Source: a virus
Reading direction: 5' to 3' (one strand)
IMG/VR virus record: IMGVR_UViG_3300032331_003094
Span: 18,213-82,212 of that record
DNA: 64,000 nucleotides
Shown here: in pieces, positions 1 to 8,185 of the stretch
How the letters are laid out: each line of letters begins with the position of its first letter
Numbering within the stretch: the first letter of the stretch is position 1
The notes under the pieces: generated by a model
What the model was told of the DNA's origin: nothing
Database searches by the model: none
What the model saw: the letters and a program-made list of their open reading frames with translations, nothing else
Program-made: the position numbers and the translations under genes

Positions 1-198
1 GTCATTATCATGTAATGAGGCGCAGGCAATCTCATATCCACGACGCCAACGTGTCCAAGCTGATTCACGATCTAGTACTGAAATTGATCCTGGGACACCG
101 CCCTTGGAAAACTCAGTGCTAATTGTTTGTACACGAAAAGGATTTGGGTCTTGTGTTCGACCAAAAGATCCAAATACATCGCCTCCTCTGGGCGTCAT
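1..198 (-). CDS. Virion-associated protein, N-terminal part (runs off left edge)
   Basis: An open frame of 66 codons begins with ATG at 198-196 and stays open to base 1, so only the N-terminus is visible. It starts 3 nt after the stop of the preceding minus-strand gene, which fits one late virion operon. The visible protein has a polar start followed by a segment rich in Trp and Arg (AWTRWRRGYE). I do not recognise the family with certainty. Position among structural genes suggests a tail or head component, which is inference. Confidence 0.7.
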   Translation of the reverse strand, partial: MTPRGGDVFGSFGRTQDPNPFRVQTISTEFSKGGVPGSISVLDRESAWTRWRRGYEIACASLHDND

Positions 199-201
199 TT
201 T

Positions 202-981
202 TTAGTAGAAACCGCCTTGTGCATATACATGTACACCTGGGATGTAACCAGAGGAGTTGGGACCATCAGGGAATACACCAACGTAAATGCGGTCGCCACG
301 CTCCAGGTAAATACCTTTATTGCGTAGTGGTGCGGTAGTACCCAAGCCACTGGTGTTACCTGCAGCAGGCATTGGCACAGAAACGACGGGCATTACGTCA
401 GAGCAATCAACACTCTGAGTATTAGCTGGGACTGTTTTAGCGAACAGTAAACGATAGTCGCCACTGCCGGGGATGGGTGTGGTGGTATTACGTGTTTGGT
501 AGAAGGCAAATGTTACGGGTTGTTGATAGCCGTAACCAACACCAAGAAAATTAAAGCCACTAGAGAGGCCGCCGGAATAATTAAGTGCGCCAAGTTTACC
601 CGTAATGGTTGCCGAACCAGTGTAAGTATAATAACCAACGCCACTTGCAGTGCCGGTATTCATGGCGCCCGTAGTAGTAATCGAAACAATCTGTCCGCTT
701 ACCAGGGATACCGCATTGCCTGACGTGGTGGTGTCAAGGGTGTAGTCCGCTGCACGGTAAGCATCATTACGGACAATAGTAATTGAATCAACCACGCCGC
801 CACTATTATTATCTTCGCTTAATGCAGCGTCCATATCCACCAGGATGGAAGGAGCTTGTCCACCTTGTACAAATAAAGTATTGACGGATGCGCTGCCGAC
901 AGTTTGGGTTGTAACTCGGACCGAATCAAATAATGGCCGATCAGTTAACAAGGGTTGCTTGTTTGTACTAGTTGACGACAA
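202..981 (-). CDS. Putative virion protein, beta-rich
   Basis: This 259-residue protein is rich in Thr, Ser, Gly and Val, with alternating hydrophobic and polar residues typical of beta-sandwich virion or adhesin proteins. The C-terminus carries a receptor-binding-like segment (GDRIYVGVF, then HVYAQGG). There is no signal peptide or membrane segment. It lies in the minus-strand structural operon, 3 nt upstream of the partial gene at the left edge. It could be a decoration, neck or fibre-tip protein; the exact role cannot be read from sequence. Confidence 0.75.
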   Translation of the reverse strand: MSSTSTNKQPLLTDRPLFDSVRVTTQTVGSASVNTLFVQGGQAPSILVDMDAALSEDNNSGGVVDSITIVRNDAYRAADYTLDTTTSGNAVSLVSGQIVSITTTGAMNTGTASGVGYYTYTGSATITGKLGALNYSGGLSSGFNFLGVGYGYQQPVTFAFYQTRNTTTPIPGSGDYRLLFAKTVPANTQSVDCSDVMPVVSVPMPAAGNTSGLGTTAPLRNKGIYLERGDRIYVGVFPDGPNSSGYIPGVHVYAQGGFY

Positions 982-1023
982 TGTCTTTACGCGGTTTTTT
1001 TCATTATAGCGGAATTATTATTT

Positions 1024-1290
1024 TTACTGAGCAAAGCTTGCTAGGTTGCCAAATGGCGTATTTGGTAAATTCACTTCTGCTTGAAATAATGCTTCAGGAT
1101 TGTTTTGCAGAGCTAAAAACCTCTGAAACATGTCAGATTGTGGTTCATTGGCTGAGTCGTCTTTCATCTTATTTAATAAAGCAATGCGTTTTTTAAGTGT
1201 ATAAACAGGGTTCGGCACCACATTGCCATAGAGATATTGACTGGCTTCACTGGGTGAATAAGAGTCTAGATAATCGATACGTGAAGACAT
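1024..1290 (-). CDS. Hypothetical protein, 88 aa
   Basis: A short, probably helical protein in the structural operon. It has a basic central stretch (TLKKRIALLNKMKDD) and an acidic/Gln-rich second half. It begins 11 nt after the stop of the 242-residue gene upstream and is followed by about 40 nt before the next gene. I do not recognise a family; context suggests a minor virion or assembly factor. Confidence 0.65.
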   Translation of the reverse strand: MSSRIDYLDSYSPSEASQYLYGNVVPNPVYTLKKRIALLNKMKDDSANEPQSDMFQRFLALQNNPEALFQAEVNLPNTPFGNLASFAQ

Positions 1291-1301
1291 TATTAAATTC
1301 C

Positions 1302-2030
1302 TCAGGCAATAGGTGACGAGCCAAGTCCAGACAAAATCCCCTCAGGGAATAAACTTTCAATTGCGCTACGTTTGTATTCATCTAGTAAACTTTGTGCAAT
1401 TGTCTGAGACGTAGACGGCTGTGTAACATCTTGTCCCAGTGCAGCCGATAATGTTTCGCCTACACCTGGCTGCTGTTCACCAGGTAAGGCAGATTGTAGC
1501 TGACCGGGCATAAGCTGTTTCCACCATTGCTTAGTTGGTGGTCTCTTAGTTTCATTGAAGAAAGTGTTTTCACTAAGGTCGGGTTTCGCACCATACTGCC
1601 TTAGTTGTTGCGGCGTTAAAAACCGTCTTTCTCCTTGAACAACAGCAGGAATTAAATTTGTCCCGTACTTAAGCAAATTACCTGTATCTTGTAGATACTT
1701 TGTACTACGAAAATCGGTGACACCACCAAGTTGGCTGGCAACATTTGCTAATTCTTGTTGGCCTTCTGGCGTGCTGTAATAAGCTTGTGCCTTAGCAATA
1801 CCAGGATTTTTGGGATTAAAACCGCCACCTTGAAGAACAGCATATTGACCAGGATTAAGCCAGCTGCCACTAGATCCAAATACTGGATTATGAAAACGAT
1901 TAATTAAAGACGCCAGGGTTCCTGGCTTGACGCCACGTTGCGGATCATATGCTTCCCGCGAGCCCACATCAAATAGTTTGGGGAGAAGCGTAGAGGTTAC
2001 GCCAAACATTGATGGGAGTTGTGGTGCCAT
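1302..2030 (-). CDS. Putative virion protein, 242 aa
   Basis: Pro-, Gly- and Gln-rich protein with no clear catalytic motif. The start ATG at 2030 is preceded by a good ribosome site (AAGGAG about 7 nt upstream). The composition (many NP, GG and LNPGQ turns) resembles the other low-complexity virion proteins of this operon. The gene sits between a 237-nt non-coding gap and the 88-residue gene. No family recognised. Confidence 0.7.
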   Translation of the reverse strand: MAPQLPSMFGVTSTLLPKLFDVGSREAYDPQRGVKPGTLASLINRFHNPVFGSSGSWLNPGQYAVLQGGGFNPKNPGIAKAQAYYSTPEGQQELANVASQLGGVTDFRSTKYLQDTGNLLKYGTNLIPAVVQGERRFLTPQQLRQYGAKPDLSENTFFNETKRPPTKQWWKQLMPGQLQSALPGEQQPGVGETLSAALGQDVTQPSTSQTIAQSLLDEYKRSAIESLFPEGILSGLGSSPIA

Positions 2031-2267
2031 ACTGATGGTCTCCTTATGCTCCTACCCAGTTTGAATCAGCTTTGAGACCAGGGACAAAAACGGTTTGGCA
2101 TGCAAGCACAAGCGTTAATTTGGTCAGGATGCTTTTAACAAACTTAGGGCAAAGAATCATTGGTTTAATGCGGGAACACTGGCCTCCATGAATACAGAAG
2201 TATTCGTTATCCAGTAGGTGGACTTACCCACTGATGTGGTGCCAAGTAACTTTAGTTTACCAAAGGT
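2031..2267. other. Non-coding gap in structural operon, possible gene remnant
   Basis: I see no intact gene of normal length here. Reading minus-strand directly through the UAA of the next gene, the same frame stays open for 36 codons and contains a Walker A-like string (GTTSVGKST at about 2250-2224). This may be a decayed P-loop gene end, a readthrough extension, or chance. No terminator or tRNA was seen. Confidence 0.35.
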
Positions 2268-3266
2268 TTATTTGAGGCCTTGTTGCATGTATGCTTGCCG
2301 CAGGAATGCACTATCTTTGGCTACCTTGGCAAAGTCTGGTGCCGAGAAAAGCTGTTGGCCATACGATGCTTTGATCATACCTTCAGATAAAGGTTGTTGT
2401 ACGGCACCAGGATTGAAGACTTGGGGTGTTGTGGACACCATGCCAACACCTGGGATGGGAGTACCAAATGTCTGTTGGTAGTCCATGGTCATCGGTGTTG
2501 AGACCGCGCTAGTGGCATCAAATTGATTTGTGGGCATTGGTAAACCACCTAAGGGAGAACCGCCTGCATTAGACATGCCAGGAGCGGTGCGTGATTCTGC
2601 GTACCCCATTTGACCGGACTTAAGTTTAGCGGCCAGTAACGGATTAGTTTGCGCCCAGATTTCTAAACCAATGCGTTGTTTTTCAGCAGGGCTAGCGGCA
2701 GTGTTGTACTGCTTGGTTAAGTCAGCAACTTGATATTTTTGAAATAAAGGATTTTGTGCGGTTTGTTGAGCAATACGAGCTTTTTCTACTTCGTAATTAC
2801 GATCTAAAACTGCATTATCTCTTGTATTTTTTTGTGGAAAATATTTACTAACTGCTTGAGCACTTTGCACTAAATCTGCGCCCGTAACAGGTTGGTTTGG
2901 ATTAAATCCAGGGGGGTTGTATTGCTCCAGCCTTGTGCCACCTGCTGCTGTTGGTAAAGGGTTATGTCCACCTAAAAGCGAATTCATAAAACGCCCTGGA
3001 GCCGAAAGTGTTTCACCAACACGATCAGTAAAGAGTTGCCCTTGAGGAGTTTTGCGGAATCCGGTCCAGGCTTCGGCACCAGCTTGAATTACAGGTGCTA
3101 AGACACTTGCGGTACCAAGACTGCCCAGAATACTACCAACTCCTCCAATACGGCTTACTGGTCTATTTGGAATTGCCCTTCCTGCAGGGCCAGACTGTGC
3201 TCTTAGTTGTTCCATGCGAATATCGTATGGCGTGGGAGCATTTCGACCGAATGTTACATTAGCCAT
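2268..3266 (-). CDS. Putative virion protein with hydrophobic segment, 332 aa
   Basis: The start is taken as ATG 3266-3264, which overlaps the UAA of the upstream gene (UAAUG), so the two are probably translationally coupled; a TTG 9 nt earlier is less likely. Residues about 45-70 form a Gly/Ala/Val-rich segment (GSILGSLGTASVLAPVIQAG) like those of DNA-ejection proteins. The rest is Gln-, Pro- and Asn-rich. The next gene is separated by a 237-nt gap. Function is inferred only from composition and position. Confidence 0.7.
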   Translation of the reverse strand: MANVTFGRNAPTPYDIRMEQLRAQSGPAGRAIPNRPVSRIGGVGSILGSLGTASVLAPVIQAGAEAWTGFRKTPQGQLFTDRVGETLSAPGRFMNSLLGGHNPLPTAAGGTRLEQYNPPGFNPNQPVTGADLVQSAQAVSKYFPQKNTRDNAVLDRNYEVEKARIAQQTAQNPLFQKYQVADLTKQYNTAASPAEKQRIGLEIWAQTNPLLAAKLKSGQMGYAESRTAPGMSNAGGSPLGGLPMPTNQFDATSAVSTPMTMDYQQTFGTPIPGVGMVSTTPQVFNPGAVQQPLSEGMIKASYGQQLFSAPDFAKVAKDSAFLRQAYMQQGLK

Positions 3267-3727
3267 TACCGCCAAACCTCATGAAGATAGATACGTGATC
3301 CGACTGCTGTGTCGGCTGGCCCAGGTAAGGCCTGGATAAATTCAGCACCAGAGCGTTCATACCGATAACGCGCCTGGTATTCGTCTTTGTAGTTAGGTAC
3401 AAACAAGATACTGGCCAGACGATTGGTTTCGTACAAATAAATTTGATTCCAAACCTTTAATGCTTCTGCAGCATTGCTGGAACGGATTGTGCGATCAACG
3501 TCACCAATGATGCTTTCCAACCTGGTATTAGGGTTAGAAGCAACCTCTGTTTTCTTTTCGGCCGTATCACAACGACCGATTTGAATAACAATCTTGTCGT
3601 AGAAGTACGAATCTGGGACGGTGTTTAATGCTTCTTCGAGCCGACTGTAATCGCCAGCTGGCACAGAAACAGTAAAGTACCCCAGGTGGTACCTGACCCT
3701 GCTTTTATCGAAGTCAGATAACTGCAC
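3266..3727 (-). CDS. Conserved-type virion protein, 153 aa (connector-like by position)
   Basis: A soluble mixed alpha/beta protein starting with MQLSDFDKSRVRYHLGY. It has a run of charged residues and aromatic repeats (DEYQARYRYERSG) near the C-terminus and no low-complexity tract, so it looks like a folded head-tail joining or neck protein. Its stop overlaps the start of the next gene. I cannot assign it to a named family; head completion or tail adaptor is a guess from size and place. Confidence 0.7.
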   Translation of the reverse strand: MQLSDFDKSRVRYHLGYFTVSVPAGDYSRLEEALNTVPDSYFYDKIVIQIGRCDTAEKKTEVASNPNTRLESIIGDVDRTIRSSNAAEALKVWNQIYLYETNRLASILFVPNYKDEYQARYRYERSGAEFIQALPGPADTAVGSRIYLHEVWR

Positions 3728-3766
3728 TAACTTAAGACATTATTTTCAATTATAAGAGTTAGAAAC

Positions 3767-4474
3767 TCAACCCCAGATAGCCTTTGTATATTCTTCCGGC
3801 AAACCTGTTGGTGTTTGTAATCCGGCACCTGGATTTAAAGCTTGGTTCAATAAAGAAGCAGTGACTTGCTCCTTCATTGCATCCAAGAAAGATTGAGGTT
3901 TTTTTGCTCGCTCTCTTGATTCCGCATTGTATTGTGTGCCATATAAAAATGCTTCAAGTAAATCTTGGGTTCTTTGATTTGCTTGATCGTAATTTTGTGG
4001 TGCATTAATTGGGGGTGTTTGACTTGCAGTGGCGCCCCCCAAAGATGCTAGGTGGCCAAGACCAATTTCATATTTGTTATCACCGGTTTTAAATGTACCA
4101 AGATTTCCGAATCCTCCTTGATTGGCAAGGGGTGTATAAGCCCCCTCTCCCACATATTTCAACTGTGTGCCAGCTGGCAATGCAAGATCTTCTCCTTGGT
4201 GAAAAGTACTCGCACCAGCAGTTGGCGCAGAACGTCCACCAAATCCAGACGTGACTTGAATACCAGACTGTGGGTTGACTACAATTTTTCCAGATGCGTC
4301 TTTGATGAATGCAGGAATTTCCCCTTCACCAACACGTAATCCCATAAGGGGACTACGAATTGTACTTGGATTAATGTATTGATTTGTTGCTAAATCTTTA
4401 ACGTACAAATGTGCATGGGGACCAGTAGCTGTCCCTGTTTGACCAACTGTACCTAAGAATGTTTTTGTTGCCAT
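3767..4474 (-). CDS. M23 (lysostaphin-like) peptidase-related virion protein with permuted motifs
   Basis: M23 metallopeptidases normally show HxxxD first and a GPHLHFEV-like HxH motif last. Here residues 9-25 carry the HxH part (GTATGPHAHLYV), while the HxGxDL part (FHQGEDLALP) comes later, near residue 92, followed by a GLGHL segment near 139. All metal-ligand motifs are visible but in rotated order. The C-terminal 80 residues are Gln/Asn-rich and not peptidase-like. A virion-associated wall-degrading or structural role is likely. It follows a strong terminator, so it should have its own promoter or depend on readthrough. Confidence 0.6.
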   Translation of the reverse strand: MATKTFLGTVGQTGTATGPHAHLYVKDLATNQYINPSTIRSPLMGLRVGEGEIPAFIKDASGKIVVNPQSGIQVTSGFGGRSAPTAGASTFHQGEDLALPAGTQLKYVGEGAYTPLANQGGFGNLGTFKTGDNKYEIGLGHLASLGGATASQTPPINAPQNYDQANQRTQDLLEAFLYGTQYNAESRERAKKPQSFLDAMKEQVTASLLNQALNPGAGLQTPTGLPEEYTKAIWG

Positions 4475-4501
4475 GTTCCTTTACCCTTATCTGTATTTTA
4501 A

Positions 4502-4530
4502 AATAAAAAACCCCGCATTTCTGCGGGGCA
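4502..4530 (-). terminator. Rho-independent terminator (GAAA tetraloop)
   Basis: On the minus strand a perfect 7-bp stem CCCCGCA/TGCGGGG closes a GAAA loop and is followed by TTTTTT and further T-rich sequence. It lies between the HhH gene (ends 4552) and the M23-like gene (starts 4474), so it ends the capsid-decoration-HhH transcript. Confidence 0.9.
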
Positions 4531-4551
4531 ATAAAGGAGATGAGTTGGTAA

Positions 4552-4962
4552 CTAAACCCTGATCAAGTTAGCTGCCATAACGGCATCCCAATCAACACGT
4601 TTAATCCTTTTAAGCTGCTCAAGATTGTTAAACCTTTCACCCGATAATGACATCTGGAGATCTTTAATCTCACGGGCAGTCTTAAGACCAATTCCCTTAA
4701 TATGATCTGCGATCATCTGCGGAGTGGCACTATTGATATTTAAACGAGTATCGGGCGGAAAAACACGAGGTTCTTCTTTTGATGCTTTGTCCTTTACTTG
4801 AAGTGTTTGGACTTTTTTAGTCGCTACTTCATCAGGATTTAATTCAGATTTGTAAGCGGTAAAAAGGCGACCATCTTGGTCTTCGACCATGAACCAGTCG
4901 CCATTATCAAACTCGCTAACAATTTTGACGCGTGCGCCAGTTTTTTTGTGCTGATAAAGCAT
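4552..4962 (-). CDS. Helix-hairpin-helix (ComEA-like) DNA-binding protein
   Basis: The 136-residue protein has an N-terminal small beta domain (residues 1-45, GARVKIVSEFDNGDWFMVED) and a C-terminal helix-hairpin-helix region. The latter has the typical start LNINSATPQMI, the hairpin IKGIGLKTAREI and a second helical pair ending in the last residues. ComEA-type HhH domains bind DNA without sequence preference. The gene stands between the decoration protein and a terminator. Role in the virion or in host DNA handling is unknown. Confidence 0.75.
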   Translation of the reverse strand: MLYQHKKTGARVKIVSEFDNGDWFMVEDQDGRLFTAYKSELNPDEVATKKVQTLQVKDKASKEEPRVFPPDTRLNINSATPQMIADHIKGIGLKTAREIKDLQMSLSGERFNNLEQLKRIKRVDWDAVMAANLIRV

Positions 4963-4999
4963 AGGTACCAGGAGTTATCTGGTACCTACTTTAGCCTAA

Positions 5000-5830
5000 T
5001 CAGCCGCTAGTGACGGTACGACCGGTCAGATATCCATCGATATCTTCATAGCCAGGAGCATCATCCGGACGGATGTAGCACACTTCGACAACCAGGTAGC
5101 CAGTGCGGCCAGCAGCCACGTCAGCATCCGAGATGTACACACCACCAGAGGCAGTGGTGGCGTTAGCGGAACCCTTGGCAAACACGCCGAGAAGGGTGGA
5201 AGCAGTGGCTTGGTAATAAACGTTGGTATTGGTAACGCCAGTAGCGCCGGTAGCGGTAAGGAAAGGATCAGTACCGAAGGCTTGGCTACCACCAGAGAAG
5301 TAAATCTTGGTGGATGCATCACCAGAGACCGTGGAGGTCAGGTTGGCCTGAATCACGTTTTCGCCAACGCCAGAAGCAGCAGTACCGGTGGCGGCAACAG
5401 CAGTACCGGTGTTGCGACCGAAGGAGATCACGTTACCAGTAGAAGCATAAACACCAGAGGCGGCACGGCCATCCCAACCAGAAGCCACGGAAATCGCAGC
5501 GCGATACACGTAGGCAGCTTGGGTGGAGTTACCAGAGATCACCATACCGGTGATATCGGTGCGGGTGTCGTCATTCCGATAGGGGGAAGGAACGATCACG
5601 CTCATGTACTGACCGCTGGCGGTAGCGGAGCCAGATGCCCAGGTGATGGGCACATAACCACGTTGTTGGAAATAACGATAGCCAGGAACAGCCAACACAG
5701 AAGTGGGGCCTGCTTTGGAGGCGTTATAGCTGGTACCACCTTGAGCAGTGGTATCAATATTTTTGTACCAACCGTTCAGGGGCTCTGCCCAGTTACCTGG
5801 GTAGATTTTTTTAGCAGACAAGTAAGTCAT
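5000..5830 (-). CDS. Putative capsid decoration or minor capsid protein
   Basis: A 276-residue Gly/Ala/Thr/Ser-rich beta protein directly downstream of the major capsid gene, with strong ribosome site (AAGGAG) before ATG 5830. Like the capsid and scaffold genes it uses GC-rich, highly biased codons, a sign of high expression. Long antisense frames over it are a consequence of that codon bias. The position right after the capsid gene is typical of cement or head-fibre proteins. No family name can be given from sequence alone. Confidence 0.65.
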   Translation of the reverse strand: MTYLSAKKIYPGNWAEPLNGWYKNIDTTAQGGTSYNASKAGPTSVLAVPGYRYFQQRGYVPITWASGSATASGQYMSVIVPSPYRNDDTRTDITGMVISGNSTQAAYVYRAAISVASGWDGRAASGVYASTGNVISFGRNTGTAVAATGTAASGVGENVIQANLTSTVSGDASTKIYFSGGSQAFGTDPFLTATGATGVTNTNVYYQATASTLLGVFAKGSANATTASGGVYISDADVAAGRTGYLVVEVCYIRPDDAPGYEDIDGYLTGRTVTSG

Positions 5831-5861
5831 CTATTTCTCCTTGAGATTTTATTTATGGTTA

Positions 5862-6881
5862 TCAAACGATGCCGTCATCTTGGATGAAGCTAAAGCCGGT
5901 GGTAACGAAATCTTTGTTCAGGATTTCAAAACCAGCGTACAATTGCCAAATCAGGATGATGAAGCGGCTGAAGTCATCGTTGTTGTTGATCAACACCTGG
6001 GCGTTAGGACCGCCGATGCCGACGCCGATGGCTTGGGGACCGAAGAAGTAACCTTGAGCAACTTCTTGGGTGGAGTAGTTGGAACCACCGTCAAAAGATG
6101 CACTCAGGGTCTTGGTGGGGAAGTTGGTCGATTCGAAGAACTTCACACCTTCAAACTGCACGCCGGTAGGCATAACAGGTTCACCAGCCAGGAAATAACC
6201 TTGGCCAGCTTGGGGACCCATGTAGAAGCTGGAGTTGTTGGGCATCGCAGGGTTGCCCATGTACATCCCCTGACCGGGATTACCAGCGTAACGAGCGATC
6301 TCACGGAAGTCAGGATCACGCCGCAGGTGCAGCATGAAAGTAGGATCGCAGATGCAACGATACAGACCATCGGAATAGGTCGGCACGTTACGCTTGCGCA
6401 AGTCTTTAACAACGTTCAGTAAGTCAGTACGGACTTGGAACTGTTGAACTTGAGCACCATATTCAGTGGAAGTGTAGGAAACACGACCGGAAGAATCTTT
6501 AGCTTTGTTACCAGCGAAGTAGTAACCACCTTGGGTGGTAGAAGCTTGGCCATTGGCTTCAGCTTTGGACAGTTCGTCAATGAAGACGCGGTCACGCCAC
6601 CGACGATAGTCATCCAGCAGGGTGAGGCTACCGATGGACTGGTGGAACATATTCAGGTTACCGGTATCCAGCAGCAGACGCTGGGCGGTAATCAGGGTTT
6701 CACGAGCAATCTTGAAGGTCGAAGGCTGGGTCGGATCGCCCGGGTCCGCAGGACCGGTGTATTCCTTAAGCACCACCAGGACTTTCTCCTTGGTGATGTT
6801 ACGGCTATTGGCGGTACCGATGGTTTGGTCGGCAATACGCTCGCGGCTATCCTTCGTACCAGGGGTTCCCCAGAACTTGTA
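5862..6881 (-). CDS. Major capsid protein, exon 3 (C-terminal 339 residues)
   Basis: This frame encodes the bulk of the major capsid protein. It reads from YKFWGTPGTKD at 6881 through TGPADPGDPTQPSTFKI to the stop at 5862. No start codon of its own is needed: it joins exon 2 at 7773 so that a CGT codon (Arg) is followed by TAC (Tyr). An internal GTG at 6776 is only an apparent start. The exon follows portal and scaffold in gene order and has the biased codon use of an abundant protein. Capsid assignment rests on gene order, expression bias and family resemblance. Confidence 0.85.
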   Translation of the reverse strand, partial: YKFWGTPGTKDSRERIADQTIGTANSRNITKEKVLVVLKEYTGPADPGDPTQPSTFKIARETLITAQRLLLDTGNLNMFHQSIGSLTLLDDYRRWRDRVFIDELSKAEANGQASTTQGGYYFAGNKAKDSSGRVSYTSTEYGAQVQQFQVRTDLLNVVKDLRKRNVPTYSDGLYRCICDPTFMLHLRRDPDFREIARYAGNPGQGMYMGNPAMPNNSSFYMGPQAGQGYFLAGEPVMPTGVQFEGVKFFESTNFPTKTLSASFDGGSNYSTQEVAQGYFFGPQAIGVGIGGPNAQVLINNNDDFSRFIILIWQLYAGFEILNKDFVTTGFSFIQDDGIV

Positions 6882-7772
6882 CAGGTGTTATCCCAAAGGC
6901 TCTTTATCCTTTGGTTCTTACGGTTTATCATCCCGTAAGTTCAGACTATATCATCAAACAATTACTGATTGTTTGTCCTGCGCTCGTGCCCTCTTATCGT
7001 CTTCATCTGCAAAAGCAATGTTAAGACTCGCTGCGTATGTTTCAGAATTTTTAGTTCTGTTTTTATAACGCAGGGTCACTTTATTTTGTAACGTTGAGTG
7101 CATGTGGGGCTTTAGTAACGTTACAAAATCAGGCATCTCTCCACTTAATATTCTTAAACGATAGTGCGCTCTATCTAAATAGAGTTTTGGATTTACGTTG
7201 GCAATATCATGAATCCAAGAGGCAATTATTTTTGCTTCTTGTTCCATGCAGTAAGTAGCAAGTAGGCCAACATTGTTGGAACTAACCACGCAACCGTCAT
7301 CCATCCAAAAAACAGCTAACGCTTCCAGTCCTAAATCACATAAGTAATCTTTGGAAAAAAGTTTTTTACCTTTTGGATAAAACTGTTCCCTCAATGGAAC
7401 CAGTAATTTACTGGTAACCATAGACTGGCAAGAATAATAAGTTTTCAAGGTGCGCTTATCGTAAACCTCTCTTGAATTTACTTTTCCGTTTGTACCAAGT
7501 TCTTGATTAATTTTGGTCATTTTCCACTCTAAAAACTGTTTTTGTTTTTGAGAGTGTGTAAAAGATAAGTAACAAGTGTTCTTACCTTTTGGATAACCTA
7601 AACACCCGTCGCCAAGAGTACAGGCTTTGGAAAAGGAGAGGCTCACTGTGTGACCAAGGGTAGTCGTTGGACCTTCCGACCATTTCTGGGCGGCTTGGCT
7701 GCTGATTGCCCAATGCTAACGCATCGAAGGGTTTCCAGCAATTCACAGGATTTAAAGACCGCTACAAACTCA
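6882..7772 (-). other. Group I intron in the major capsid gene (intron 2)
   Basis: The minus-strand exon ends GACCGT and the intron begins TGAGTTTGTA followed by GCGGTC. GCGGTC pairs with GACCGT to form P1, with a U-G wobble exactly at the splice site. The preceding TTTGTA pairs with the first bases of exon 3 (TACAAG) as P10. Core landmarks follow: a TGGAAACCC P4-like segment, GGTCCAACGACTA (P7) and GATATAGTC near the 3' end, then P9-like hairpins. The intron ends in G (6882). Its 891 nt contain a LAGLIDADG gene. Splicing restores one continuous capsid frame. Confidence 0.93.
6954..7646 (-). CDS. LAGLIDADG homing endonuclease (intron-encoded)
   Basis: A 230-residue protein inside intron 2, same strand as the intron. 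Two LAGLIDADG-type helices are visible: CTLGDGCLGY near residues 10-20 and ALAVFWMDDGCV near 109-120. The second has the WMDDG form of the single-chain LAGLIDADG_2 family. Such enzymes cut an intronless allele and promote intron homing. The codon use is AT-rich compared with the surrounding capsid exons. The ATG at 7646 lies within the intron, after the conserved P7 sequence. Confidence 0.9.
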   Translation of the reverse strand: MSLSFSKACTLGDGCLGYPKGKNTCYLSFTHSQKQKQFLEWKMTKINQELGTNGKVNSREVYDKRTLKTYYSCQSMVTSKLLVPLREQFYPKGKKLFSKDYLCDLGLEALAVFWMDDGCVVSSNNVGLLATYCMEQEAKIIASWIHDIANVNPKLYLDRAHYRLRILSGEMPDFVTLLKPHMHSTLQNKVTLRYKNRTKNSETYAASLNIAFADEDDKRARAQDKQSVIV

Positions 7773-7907
7773 ACGGTCTAATTGAACGGTTTGACCAGGC
7801 TGGCGGGTGAAGTCGTGGACAACCACGGGCTCTACTGCCATTTCGGCAATGTAGGCGGGGTGGGGACGATAGAGTTCCGCACCCAAGATTTTTGGAAAAT
7901 CGTTCTC
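7773..7907 (-). CDS. Major capsid protein, exon 2 (45 residues)
   Basis: Minus-strand frame reading ENDFPKILGAELYRPHPAY through VHDFTRQPGQTVQLDR. It ends at 7773 with CGT at the 5' splice site of intron 2 and joins exon 3 in phase. Its upstream end is set at 7907 because the group I core of intron 1 would then end in G at 7908. The exact 3' splice site of intron 1 could shift by a few bases. The segment between the introns has no other in-frame start that makes sense. Confidence 0.85.
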
Positions 7908-8110
7908 CTGGTCTCTAGTTTCTTAGAGGGGTGGACTATCTCTTCATCCCTGTGGGATGCCGGACGCTAAATCTGGTATTACGTAACAAGTGCGTGTTAC
8001 ACCCAGTAGTCTCTGCACGTTCCAATCACGGTCTTGATTGGCTTCGCTCAGGATTACCCTCGGCTTTACGTTAGGGCTTCCCTGAATTCATCCGGTTTGC
8101 ACTCATCAAT
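7908..8110 (-). other. Group I intron core (intron 1 of the major capsid gene)
   Basis: Minus-strand sequence shows classical group I landmarks: CCGGATGAATTCAGGG (P3/P4 side), GGTAATCCTGAGCGAAGCC (P6/P5 side), GTGCAGAGACTACTGG (P7), a CATCCC/GGGATG hairpin (P8), GATAGTCC (P7 3' strand) and a CTCTA/TAGAG hairpin (P9) just before exon 2. P3 can form between CCGGA and TCCGG. The 5' boundary is not resolved. It may lie near 8120, or the intron may reach back to about 8733 and include the HNH gene in antisense. Confidence 0.85.
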
Positions 8111-8167
8111 TGCTCGATGAGGTGACAACGTTGAGCGTTCAGTTGAGGCATGCTATGCTTTGGAAAA

Positions 8168-8185
8168 ATGTTGATAAACAACATG
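8168..8185 (+). promoter_or_regulatory. Hairpin ending in the HNH start codon
   Basis: ATGTTG and CAACAT form a perfect 6-bp stem with loop ATAAA, and the last two stem bases are the AU of the AUG at 8183. Translation of the nuclease may be limited by this structure. There is no Shine-Dalgarno sequence. Confidence 0.55.

Noticed and set aside
5210-6422. Long plus-strand frames (193-225 codons)
   Set aside because: They lie antisense to the decoration and capsid genes and arise from their strong codon bias.
7782-7970. Plus-strand frame of 62 codons
   Set aside because: It is antisense to capsid exon 2 and the end of intron 1; the minus strand has clear protein and intron signals.
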